Positions 1-11,696 of a DNA stretch of 64,000 bases are shown here, in pieces. Source of the stretch: Hymenopellis radicata (taxonomy: Eukaryota > Basidiomycota > Agaricomycetes > Agaricales > Physalacriaceae); assembly GCA_015501595.1 (NCBI GenBank), contig JADNRX010000040.1, positions 174,913-238,912 of the forward strand. The letters are read 5' to 3'. The first letter of the stretch is position 1; every line of letters begins with the position of its first letter. The position numbers and the translations under genes were made by a program. The notes beneath the pieces were generated by a model. It ran no database searches and was not told the DNA's origin. It saw only the letters and a list, made by a program, of their open reading frames with translations.

Positions 1-3000
1 CACGGTCCAGCTCAAGACGAAGAAGCCAAGGCGATTGAAGGTGGAGCTTGCTCTCCGTCTCCTCATCAGGGATAGCGAAGAACGCCTCAACGAACGTCAT
101 ATCCTCCTCGATGATGGTAGAGCTGGGATCGGGGTCATACCAGATCTCCACCGACGCGGTTACGGTTCGCAGGGATGTGTACGCGAGCTCCTGCTGGACG
201 TTCTTGGCCAGATGCTGGTCGGCCGCAATCTCCTTCTCCAGGTAGACGGTCAGCGACGGCGTCTTGATGTTCGTCGCCACATTGATAATCTCCTTCAAAC
301 GCGGCACACCAAGGGTGACGTTTTTACTGGACACACCAGCATAATGGAAGGTGTTCAGCGTCATCTGCGTGGCCGGTTCACCGATGGACTGTGCAGCGAG
401 TGTACCACACATCTCGCCGGGATTCGCTATCGATTGGTTGAACTTCGCTTCGACCTCGCCTGCAAACAAAAAGTAAGAATGATGCGTCTATATCTGTAAA
501 AAGAAGCTTACCGAGCACCCACTCAAACGCCTCGCGGTTAAGATGGAACTGTTCCAGGACCTTGCGAGCTGCGAAAGTCGCCCGAAGGTGCATGCTGAAG
601 CGCATGATCGCATTGGACTGCGCCTCCAGACTCAACTCATCGTGCCCACGCACAACAATCAGGCGAGTAATCAACTCGCGAACCGAAGTGATGATATACG
701 CAGGCTCCAGATCACTAGGCTTGCGTCTATCGATGTGGAAGATCTGACTGGCGTTCTGCACGATGCGGAAGAGGTTAACGGGGAGATATTGCGGGACGGT
801 CGGATCCTGGCGAGGGAAAATGAAACTCCTTAGCAGACGACGGTCCTCGACGAGTTGCTTGTACTCCTCGTCCAATAGCCGTTGTAGCTCTGGCGAGTTG
901 TCGTCGATTCCGACCTGCAGCACACCTTCCATGAATCCACCCTCCGGGTCAGTCACATCCACGCGGTAGTTGTGCTCGAATTGTGGGTCGTTCAGGGCAA
1001 AGGTGTCGATGCTCTGCTTTTCAATGAACGCCCCGTCCATGCCGTCCTCTCCATACACGAACTGCAGCAGGTCGCCGAGGGAATTGCGCACCGTGCCGTC
1101 ATAGCACACCATGACATCCTCCAACGCCTTCACCAGCCGACGCTGGATATACCCAGTCTCTGCAGTCTTGACAGCGGTATCAATGAGACCTTCCCGTCCG
1201 GCCATAGCGTGGAAGAAGAACTCCTGCGGCGTCAGGCCCCGAAGGTACGAGTTCTCCACGAAGCCCCTTGCCTCTGGGCTAAAGTCGTCCTTCGTGAAAT
1301 GCGGTAATGTCCGATGCCTGAATCCAAACGGAATCCGACGACCCTCCACCGACTGCTGCCCCACACAAACCGACATCTGCGAAATGTTGATGAACGAACC
1401 CTTGGACCCGGCAACCACCATCTGCTTGACGTTGTTGTCGTCCTTCAAGTTCTTCTGCGCATACTGTCCAGACGTATCACGAGCCAAATTCAGCTGCCGC
1501 TCAACCATACTCTCGAAACTCTCGCGAATGGTCATACCCGGCTGGGGCTTCAGCCGATCGTGCGTCGCATCCTCGATAATCTGCTGCACTTGCGCCTTCT
1601 TCTCCGCAATTGTCTTTGTGATGTGCTCCATCGTTTTGGTATCGGCAATCGTGTCACCAATACCGATAGAAAAGCCATTGTGGAATAACCAGAAGTTAAC
1701 GATTTGTTGGAGACCGGTGAAGAGCGTCCGTGTTGCCTCGGGGCCCTTTTCGCGGAATACGACGTGCACCAGTCCACCTTGCGACGCACCAACCGTCTTT
1801 TTCTCCACCACGCCGTAGATGACTTCACCGTTCTCGATGTAGATGCCATCATCGAACACAGGATTGGGCGACTTGGGATCGGAGGCACGGGAGATGTTAA
1901 TCCCCTTCGGTATCGTCATGCTCAGGATCTGCTTGCCTGTCCAAAGCGGCTTGGGTTTCAAGATGGCTGGTGTGGGAACGGAGCCGTCCCAGTCTGGAAC
2001 CCAGAGCAGAATGTTTTGGACGGCGTTCCAGTCGAGGAAGGTGTCCCGAAGGGTGAACTTGCGAATACCACAAAGCGTGTCTTGGACAATACCCATGACA
2101 GGTTTGTTCGCTTGCGGCGAAATGATCTGAAGAAAAGTGTTGGTCACTTGAAGGTACATGAACAGAAAACAACATAAAGCGTACCTGTCGAATTACCGAT
2201 GCGATCTGGCTGAGTTCGGCGCGAGTTTCCTCGCTCTGGGGTATACTGCGAAGGTGTCAGTTTGCATGACACTGCAGGAGGGGAAACTTACTGCATGTTC
2301 ATCTCATCACCATCGAAGTCGGCATTATAAGGCGGTGTACTGGTATCAGAGGCGATTAAGCTCAAGTTTAGCAACTGTCTTTCGTCAACTTACACGGAGA
2401 GGTTGAGTCGGAAGGCTACACGAACAGGACGGTCAGTTACTGTCGCGACAAAGACATAGAAAAGGACGTACTAGAATAAGGCATCAACTTGACTCTATGA
2501 GCCATCATACTCATTTTATGCAGACTGGGCTGCCGATTAAATAACACGAAGCTGCAAAGTGAGTGTCAGTCCAGCGTCTAACGAATCGAAGTGATGAACA
2601 CCTACTCTCCATCCTTTAAATGTCTCTCCACCACCCATCCATACTGCAGGAAGCCATCCGCGCGCTTGTTGTACCGTAAATCTATTCGCTCTCCCGTATC
2701 ACGCACAACATATCTTGCACCAGGGTACTCTCTTGGTCCGTTCCTGACGAGCTCTTGTAAGTATGCGATGTTATACGGCGTCACTGAAGAAATCTTAGTT
2801 TTAAAAGACAACAAGAGAGAAGAAAAACTTACCCCTTTCAGGATACGTCAAGTTCATCGCAATGCTCTTCGGCACCCCGACCTCGTCAAGTTCCAAGTTG
2901 GGATCGCCAGTAATGACTGTTCGCGCTGAGAAGTCGACACGCTTTCCCATAAGGTTCCCCCGCAATCGTCCCTCCTTGCCTTTTAAACGAGCACGAATGG

Positions 3001-4612
3001 CTTTAATGGGACGGCCGGACTTCTGGAGCGCTTGGGGTATACCCGCAATGTCATTATCCATGTAAGTAGCGACGTGGAACTGAAGAAGGCGTGTTGAGAA
3101 CAGAAGACAGGACAAAGGATAATAACAGAAAGCATACCTGAAGCAGCTGCTCAAACTCTGTCGAGACATGGGCCGGAGCACCCTCTGCCTCACAACGGCG
3201 CACGCTAGCCGAAGCCTTGATGATATCACCTAACTTGTAAGTCAAATCATCCTCGCTCCGCATGACACCACCATCAACTGCGATACTAGGACGAACGGGC
3301 GGAGGAGGGACAGGTAAAACGGTCAGAATCATCCACTCTGGTCGCGCATATTCCTCGGATAAACCGAGAAGATGCAAATCCGAATCGCTCATTTTCTTGA
3401 ATGTCGTGTAAACATCCGAGGGGGAGAACAGGCGCTTGTCTGGCTGTATAGATTTGATTTCCTGCGGCGACAGGTGAGATCGATAAAAGCAGAAGAGGAA
3501 GGAGCGTACGTCGTCGTCGTCCTTTGGACGCTTGTACTGAGCGAAAAGTTTCAAACCTTCCTTCCTGATAACAGGTTGGACAGCACCACAGCCGCCATGG
3601 CCCTTCTTCTCGTCCTCGCCTTCAGCACCTTCCTCCTTCGGTTCATCGGCTTCGCAAACCATCTTCCCTTTGCAGTGCGCCCATACTACGGCCATACGCT
3701 TCTTGGGGTCACGAATATGGCGAATCTTGTCTGCAAAGGCGAGATCGGACTTTTTGTAAAACGAAGAAAGTCAGCGCGTGTTCAAAATAAAAGTATACGA
3801 ATATGGGGGGTACAAAGGGGGAGAGAATCGAGTCAATACGTGCTGGCCAACACACGCTTCTCAAGCTGCGCAACAGCAGAGAGCGGAGAGCCTTGTCCAA
3901 CCAAAGTGCTGAAAAGCACATTTTTTTCGCACTGCTCGTTCGGCCCCCATTTCACCACGCAGCATCATGTCCACCCAACACCAGGTGCATGCAACGGAAC
4001 GCGTCGAAGCCGACGCGCCCCGCACCTGGGCAGGTGAAGGTCTCGATTGTCAAGACGCTCACAATGTGCGGGTTTGGGGTTCACCATGATGGCGAGAGCC
4101 CCCAGAAAATTGGGTGGTGGGGTGCGAAACGAGTAGAGGAAACGGGGCCACTCACGATATCGGCTTTTAGTTTTCCACAGTTTACACAGATGCTCTCTAG
4201 GATCTTTTTCACTTTGATAATAAAACCTGGTGGCGGTTTAAGTCAGGATGGAAAGATGAAAGCAAAGACGACGCACCTGGATGAAAAACGGGACGCGCGA
4301 GCTCAATGTGTCCGAAGTGACCTGGGCACTCTGACATGCCTTCACCGCACGTCTGACACTTGAAGTTCCGGTCGATGGTGCCCATGCGCGGGTCCATGAC
4401 ACCTCCGAGCTTTGGCTTATGGGTAACCTCATCCAAAACCTCGGGGTGCTCGACCTTGACGACACTATACGCCTTCTAAAGGAGAATGAGGAATGTGAGT
4501 GAGAGCGAGAGTGTGGCGCACTCACAATTTCTTCAGGCGACAGCACGCCAAACTGCACCTCCTTGACCCTGCGCACTGGCGCCGCCGAATGGGCAAACTG
4601 GTGACCGAGCAT
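1..4612 (-). CDS. RPB1: RNA polymerase II largest subunit Rpb1 (3' end outside window)
   Basis: This is the catalytic core subunit of nuclear RNA polymerase II. The start at 4612 gives a short N-terminal exon ending in LSPEEI, followed by the clamp core with [17 protein letters not shown] and ICVNCGK zinc-binding motifs. The Mg-binding motif [12 protein letters not shown] is encoded at about 2292-2326 and is only complete once the intron that splits its last codon is removed. The pore and funnel region follows, then the bridge helix ([20 protein letters not shown], about 1135-1225), and the trigger loop ([20 protein letters not shown]) lies near 320-400. I read about nine introns, mostly about 50 nt. 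One between KADI and SDLAFADK is about 400 nt (roughly 3754-4154). No frame break was seen. The C-terminal clamp residues and the heptad CTD lie beyond base 1. It is a vertically inherited housekeeping gene and contrasts with the decayed families next to it. Confidence 0.96.
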
Positions 4613-5990
4613 GACTCCAAGTGCGCGTGTATACTGCTGCTAGTCTCTCCGCACGACTTGTCGACGCTGTGCCGTCCGTTTTTGATATTTAAAAAGATCG
4701 TGAAGAGGCGGGATTCGACGGGTAAATGGCGTCCGACGCTGTGCCCAAATGTAGGCAAAGAGGTCCGAACAAGAAAGAGAAGAAAAGACCGGGCACCGTC
4801 GTCGTCGAGGTGCGATAGTGGTGGTTGCAGGTCAACCAACAATGAAGCACAGGGTCCGGAGCCGCCGTTGGTCAGTCACGGATTACGCAATGCGTGACCC
4901 GTCATGCCGATCATTCTCGACTCATGTCAACGACCACACCGCTCTTCTTATTTACGTTGACAGTGTCATAGAGCCTAATAATCCACCTTCTTCGTCTATT
5001 CTGTTATTCTGAGGCCGCCGCGTAACTTGGTCAATTCCACCCACTGTCTACAGTCAATCTGCAACGGATTCGAACATCGCCGCCCACGTATCTATCGCTC
5101 TGATACCCTTCCTCCCTCCCACACCCTCAACCGCACTCATCATCGCATCCTATCCCTACCCGATACCTTCTCCACATTGTCAACAAACTCCCTGCCCTCA
5201 ACAAACTGCACACCACCTTCGATCGCCATACCCTCAGAGTCACTCGGAGTCGTCGCCTTCACAACCTCCTGTACTGCTCTTGTCTCGGTTACCGACACTG
5301 CCATGTAAAGGACTCCATACAGTTCTATGTTTTACTCGCTCGGAGAGCCAGATTATAGATGACGAAGGAACACCTACCTATCATAAGTGAACTGCTCAAT
5401 TTCCGAGTGTAACTATACCATCACTATAGTCTCGTCTCTTTATGCTCCCCTTCTCTTTCGTGTAGCCGGAACTGACTGTGTTTGTCAACGAGTAACCACA
5501 AAGGATTAGCTCTTCTCGAATTTGCACCCTTTACTCGCCGCAATACAACCTCTTTCATTCGCCTTTCACACGCAGCCAAGCTCGGAGGCGGATTGAAAAC
5601 GCTTGAGAACAAGGTTATAGAGGACAATCTGCTCTTCTTTGGTTATGGAGTCATATGCATGCTTGACATCCGCTTGTGAGGCAGAGCTCACGAATTCGAG
5701 CTCAGGCATCCTATACCTGAACGCCGGAGCGTCCGAGGCTGAGGTGCGTACTCGCATAACTACGCTCAACATTGACCGACTTTCCTTGGCAGATCCTCGC
5801 AGCAGTGGCGTATAACTGGGGCATGGAGAAATGGAACAATTTGGGCTGTGATGGAAATGCGATTGCGATTTTGGCAAGTTGTTCTTCTCATCCGTAGCAT
5901 GTTTACTAAAAACTATATTAGTATGCGATCCATGTAAGCTGAGGCTGGTGAACACATATCTACACACAATGCTATTTTACGACAGTTCAG
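4613..5990. other. Intergenic region upstream of RPB1
   Basis: No convincing gene here. The first few hundred bases must hold the RPB1 promoter and 5' UTR. A pyrimidine-rich stretch on the plus strand (about 5090-5230) resembles promoter-type low complexity. Short open frames lack splice logic, domains or repetition elsewhere in the window. I could not point to a core promoter element with confidence. Confidence 0.5.
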
Positions 5991-6027
5991 GTCAAGAGGA
6001 TGCGGTGATACTGGGTATGATTACTAC

Positions 6028-7984
6028 TTATATGTCATTGTTAGGGAATAACAACTGCCTGTCATTGGCACGGTAAGTAACCGAATCTCCATACCGCACT
6101 CTCCGCAAATCCTCGTTCGGAAGCAAGTACAACCGCCGTTCTGTCTTACCATGGTTGAAGGTAGGCAATACCATGCATACAAGGATCCCCTCTCCTGCTG
6201 ACCATCTTCGCGCCAGCTCGGCAAAATTGTCCAATGACTCAAACAAGTCTATCCGATAACTCACTTCCTTCGTCATCGGCACGTCGTTAGTAGTGAAATC
6301 AAAGACATGGACGCGAATTAACTCGCGGGAAACTCTTGGATCCCAGCTGGCGAGGGTATACTTGAGGAATGCGATTTCAATGGCCGAGCGCTCTGCATTC
6401 TGCGCGACTGTGGAACTGAGCTCAGTTGTCTTTCACTTTTTCAACACAAGAGACGAACCTGTAAGAGACTTCCGAATCTCAGCACACCGCTCTCGATGTC
6501 CGTGGTGCCAGCTGTCTCTCTGGCAGGATGTACAGCAATAGAAGAAGAGGCGACATGCAGCACAACACTTTGGCTTTTTCACGTCGTTGAGATTCGGACA
6601 CTGTGAGGCAGAAAGTGAGTCGTCACTGAAACTTCAATACTCAGTAGTAATCCGCTCACCGCACCGTTATCGCACAGTGTATCCGGAATCCGTATACGGA
6701 AAACCTTGCGCAACCAATTAAATGATTTGACGCAATGCTGCCACGACACAAGCGCAGGGTCTCGTCGAACAGCCTCGTCATGCAAGAGTCGCTTGAGCAG
6801 GCGACGGGCAGGGTGAACGAGCGAGTAGCAGAAGAGATACGTGGTAATGCGATTCAAGATGTGCGACCATACTACGTTCCCGACGTCTTTATCTAGAGGT
6901 TTGTTCTGCTGGAGGTAGCGCAATTTGACCACCTGGTGAAACCGGAGGAGATGCAAGATAACATCATGGTCAGGATCTAGGATCTGGAGTCCCACCCATA
7001 CGACGTCGCCTTCATCCAGCAAACGACTGAGGCGCATAACGACTGTGTTGACACAATCCAAAGTCGCGTCCAAGATGTGAATATTTTTGCCGAGAACGGT
7101 TACTTCTTTCTGCAACAATGGACAAACGCACAGAGCTTTCAAGGCGACACAGGTCCAGCGAACGTGATCCTGGCGGAAAGACTCTTCCCAGAAAGCAGGC
7201 GCGTCCAAGAAACCGAGGACTTCGTGCACCAGCATTAACATGAACACAGCCTGCGAAGCCTCCCTTTCGTCCGTCGACGTCATAAGCATCTCGTAAGTTC
7301 CAACAACGGTGAACGTGAATGCTTTTACTACAAGGAAGGGTTCCTGCATAAACCGACGTTCGACATTGTTGGGCTTCACAGAGTGCAGAAATTCTATAAT
7401 GTTGAACGCGGCCCAGACGTACTTCGGCTGACATTCGGATGTCGGAGTGGAGAAAATGTGAAGGGCAATAAGAGGGAATGTTTCCGACATGAAAGCTCGG
7501 GTCGGGTTGGAGTGGTCGGGAAGCCCACATAGTTGGGATGACAGCTGAGGGATAGTGCAGATGAGATCGATCAGGAAGATCATGGGCGCCGCCACATCGG
7601 CGTGGCGACCAAAGTCGCGTTGGACCATGATGTTTCTGGCTAGATAAGACATCCAGGCAGTCATGCGCGGCATGAGGCGCGAGATGAGTGGCATGAACGC
7701 ATCGGTCGCGTTTACATGCTGGTGAAGGCCATCCTGGACGGCAACCTCAAGATGGCGCAGACATGCTACGACGAGAATTTCGGTGTCCCGGGTGTCTGTG
7801 GAAGGTCCTTTCGGTATAGATTCGGGAATGTTGGAGGAGAGATATCGCGATAAGCGAAGGAATGTGTGCTTATTTTCCACAACGTCTGAGAAATCAGGAA
7901 TTTCCAATGACGAGGCGTGTTCAACCCTGCACAGAATACCTTTTAGACTTTTTGGGAAAATTTAGTATACATAAGGACATACAT
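6028..7984 (-). pseudogene. MYND zinc-finger protein copy 1, with premature stop after the finger
   Basis: The gene has a long N-terminal region of about 430 residues with no domain I recognise, a 59 nt intron (6601-6659), then a MYND-type zinc finger with pairs CAAC, CCTSC and a GHRERC ending. MYND fingers are protein-interaction modules; no enzymatic domain is visible. Eleven codons past the finger, at 6433-6435, there is an in-frame TGA where copy 2 has TGG (Trp). Downstream, the reading frame to 6028 is still open and similar to copies 2 and 3. The product would therefore lose about 130 C-terminal residues. The start codon appears to be split by a 56 nt intron (7927-7982): AT at 7983-7984 plus G at 7926. 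It may be a recently truncated protein rather than a dead gene. Confidence 0.7.
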
Positions 7985-8197
7985 GGCACCTTCAATCAGA
8001 ACAAGCTCAAGCAAGTTGGCATGATGGTGAGAGTTAAAGAAGTCGGTGACCGTGACATTACGTGCAAGGCGAGTTGTTGGTACAATTCGGGGCAGAGGGT
8101 GTAAGTATGTTTACTGTACTATGTTATGGATGATAACACCTGTTTGCATCTTGTCAGTACATTTCAAGTCAAGAGGATCATACCGTACAGCGTATCC

Positions 8198-10142
8198 TTA
8201 CTGTCTACTACGAGGAAATAACAACTGCCTGTCATCGGCACGGTAAGTAATGGAAGATCCATGCTGATATCTCAGGAGATCCTCGTTCGAAACCATGGAC
8301 AACCTCCTTTCTGTCTGACCATCGAAGATAGGAAATACCGCACATACAATGATCCCCTCTCCTGCTGACCATCTTCGCGCCAGCTCGGCAAAATTGTCCA
8401 AGGACTTGAACAAGTGTATCTGATAACTCACTTCCCTCTTCATTGGCCCGGCGTTAGTGAAATCAAAGACATGGATGCAAATTAACTCGCGGGAAGCAGT
8501 TGGATCCGAGCTGGCAAGGATATACCTGAGGAATGCGATTTCAATGGCCGAGCGTTCTGCATTCTGTGCGACTGGAGGACTTGGTTCAGTTGTCGTCCAC
8601 GTTTTCAAGACAAGAGACGAACCTGTAAGAGACTTCTGAATCTCAGCACAGCGCTCTCGATGTCCGTGGCGCCAGCTATCTCTCTGGCACGATGTACAGC
8701 AATAGAAGAAGAGGCGACATGCAGCGCAGCGCTTCGGTTTTTTTCTGTCATTGAGATTTGGACACTGTAAAGCAGCAAGTGAGTCGTCGCCGAAAGTTGA
8801 ATACCCAGGAGTAATACCGCAGGGTTATCGCACAGTGTAGGCATCCGTTTACGGAAACCCTCGCGAATCATACTATATTGCAGGACGCGTTGCCCCAGCA
8901 TAGGCGCAGGTATCGCATCCGAGAATCGGCTCATCAGGTGAAGTGCAGGGCGAATAAGCGAGTAGCAGAAGAGATACGGGGCAATGCGATCCGAGATGTG
9001 CGACCATATGTCCACAACTTCTTTATCCTGAGGTTTATTCTGCTGGAGGTACCGCAATCTGACCACCTGGTCAAACCGGAGGAGATGGAACATAACATCA
9101 TGGCCAGGATCTAGGATCTGGCGTCCCACCCATACGACATCGCCTTCATACAGCAAACGACTGAGGCGCAAACCGACTACTTTAACGCAAACCACAGTCA
9201 CGTCCAATGTCGGAATATTTTTGCCGGTGCCAAGGAGAACGGTTGCTTCTTTCTGCAGCAATGGACAGACACACAGAGCTTTCAAGGCGATACAGGTCCA
9301 GCGAACGTGATCCTGGCGGAAGGACTCTTCCCAGAAAGCAGGCGTGTCCAAAAAACCGAGGACTTCATGCGCCGTCATTAACATGAACACGGCCTGCGAA
9401 GCCTCCCTTTGGTGCGTCGACACCATAAGCATCTCGTAACTTCCAACAATGGTGAACGTGAATGCTTTTACTACAAGGAAGGGTTCCTGTATAAAGCGAT
9501 GTTCGACATCTTCAGCGTACGAGAGGTCGGCCTTCATCGCGTGCAGAAATTTTATAATGTTGAACGCGCCCCAGACATACTTCAGCTGACATTCGGGCGT
9601 CGGGGTGGAGAAAATGTGAAGGGAAATGAGGGGGAATGTTTCCGACATGAAAGCTCGGGTCGGATTGGAGTGGTCGCGAATCCCACATAGTTGGGATGAC
9701 AGCTGAGGTATAGAGCAGATGATGTCGATCAGGAAGATCATGGGCGCCGCCACATCGGCGTAGCCACCAAAGTCGCGTTGGACCATGATGTTTCTGGCTA
9801 GATACGACATCCAGGCAGTCATGTGCGGCATGAGGCGCGAGATGAGCCTGAACGCATCGGTCGCGTTTACATGCTGGAGAAGGCCATCCTGGATGGCAAC
9901 CTCGAGATGGCGCAGACACTCTACGACGAGAATTTGGGTGTCCTGGGTATCTGTGGGAGAACCTTTTGGTATAATTTCGGGAATGTTGGAGGAGAGATAT
10001 CGTGAAAGGCGAAGAAAGGTGGTTTTATTCTTCACGACATCTGAGAAATCAGGGACTTCCAGTGGCAAGGTGTGTTTAACCCTCCAAGTGCGCAATGGCT
10101 TTTAGTTCTTCGTGGAGATTTGGTATATACATGGACCTACAT
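8198..10142 (-). CDS. MYND zinc-finger protein copy 2, with altered intron donor
   Basis: This is a paralogue of the flanking copies: about 460 residues of unrecognised N-terminal region, a MYND finger (CAAC, CCTSC, GHRERC) and a C-terminal region ending LLFPRSRQ. Joining the finger to the body requires an intron at 8765-8817. Its donor reads GTATTA, whereas copies 1 and 3 have GTGAGC at this point; several bases have been lost. If the intron is retained, the frame stays open but shifts over the finger and yields a protein without MYND cysteines that ends near 8605. The start again appears split by an intron (10082-10140), and a roughly 33 nt insertion lies in the upstream leader near 10160-10200. 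Function is unknown; whether the finger is still expressed depends on splicing. Confidence 0.75.
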
Positions 10143-11640
10143 GGTACCTGTAATCAGAACCTGACTCACAGCCCGGAGAATCCTGGTTTACTAGTATGCT
10201 TAAGCAAGTTGTGATGATGGTGAGAGTTAAACGACGAAGCGATCATGTCATAAGCAGAATACACACTTAAATGCTCAGGCACAAATAGCTCCGAACCTAG
10301 CCGGCAGTCAAGTAAAGTAAATGTGATGTGATGGCTCTTACCACCACCACCATCAAACTACAAAAGTCGTCTAGCGACGCAACCCCACAAAAAAACACGC
10401 AGCGGAAAGTTTATTCACGATGTCTACATGATGTCGTGGTGGCTTGTTCGTCGAATTATTACTTTTTTATTCCAAAAAAAAAAGCCTTTCCTCCTCGAAG
10501 CTCACGACGGTGTGCAATATCCACGGCCCCGGCGATTCCTACCTGCAAACGTCGACCTACCTCAGCTGTTCAGCGTCCATGTCCTGTAAATGTGTCTCTG
10601 CGAGAGCATTGTGTCATGGTACTATGATGTTAGACTGTCGTGGTCACTGGCCATTTTCTCCTACCTTCTCCCCGGGCTCGTCATGTTATACCTACACCAC
10701 GGGATACATCTGTTCAGCCTTTTCAGGTCCCTTCTCTCGTCCGTGTTGCAGATGAAGTCGTTGACTCTGCCCGCCGTTGCGCCCAGTAAAAATTTTAAGG
10801 TTCGGACAATGTGTTGCCGTACTCGGCAAGTGCCTGCCGTTGGAACTCCGAACTGAACTCCTCGGATATATCCGAGGCAACGTCGACATTCAGTCGACAA
10901 GACGTCGATGGTGTCCAATCTTTGGAAACTACGTCGTAAACAATCCCTTAAATAGAAATATAGCACTGGCGGGCAGTTGGTAGGGTGGTGCGTGGTCTTA
11001 GGCTACGTGCCATGTACCATTGCCATGCCCGCTTCACAACGAGATAGGTGACATATCCCTTGCTTAGTACTTAGTCTTCTCTTCTCAGCCATTGCGCTAT
11101 GCTGAATGACTACTACGAAGAGTTTATGTACCAGGTCTTTCCGTTTGCTGAGCTTTCAAGCTCTACCCTGGGAGGCAGTGCGGGTTTCCGTATTGTCTTA
11201 CCAGGAGATTGGCTTGCTGGTGAAGTGAGGGGTAGTTAGGATATGTACAGTACATTGGTGTCGTACTGTAGCCTAGCGTCCGGCGATCTACATAGGTCCG
11301 TGCCGAGTAATTGATGATGATGATGAGAAGGTCACTGGTCGCGTCCTCCTAGGCTCCTCTTCAAGTAGTCCCGCCAAAATGCTTCCCGGAAGTTCCCGCT
11401 AAACGAATTGCATCGATATGCCGTCGCGCGCGCTCAAGGGCATGATAGTGTTGACACTGGGAAGTACACGCCAATAAAATCGTGAACGACCGGCGATAGG
11501 CGAATTGAGAAGTCAGGGACTGTGGGCAAGGCGTGACATGCGGGGTGTGCATAGAAGTGTTCCGTCTGGCGGGCGAATCGCGAATCGTTAGATCTCCGTT
11601 GATGAGGAATATGTGTTCTTGTACATAGTACGATTTTACA
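10143..11640. other. Mostly non-coding spacer between MYND units 2 and 3
   Basis: No gene is recognised. An A-rich run lies near 10476-10487, and GATGATGATGATGA repeats lie near 11310-11326. Short open frames around 10590-10970 have no family resemblance and no paralogue in the window. A possible exon remnant at the right end is listed separately. Confidence 0.45.
11332..11552 (-). pseudogene. Possible 3' exon remnant of an unidentified gene
   Basis: On the minus strand a TTTAG acceptor is followed by a short frame reading FREAFWRDYLKRSLGGRDQ and a stop at 11332-11334. The composition looks protein-like, but only some 20 residues can be read and no upstream gene body is visible, since MYND unit 3 begins immediately beyond. 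It could be a relic exon or chance. I assign no function. Confidence 0.2.
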
Positions 11641-11696
11641 ACTTGTCAGTACATTTCAGGTCAAGAAGATACGGCACAGTGCATGATTACTGTATG

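Noticed and set aside
35..4363. Numerous open frames on the plus strand opposite RPB1 (for example 1111-1818)
   Set aside because: They are antisense shadows of a conserved, GC-rich coding sequence, with no domain and no independent splice signals.
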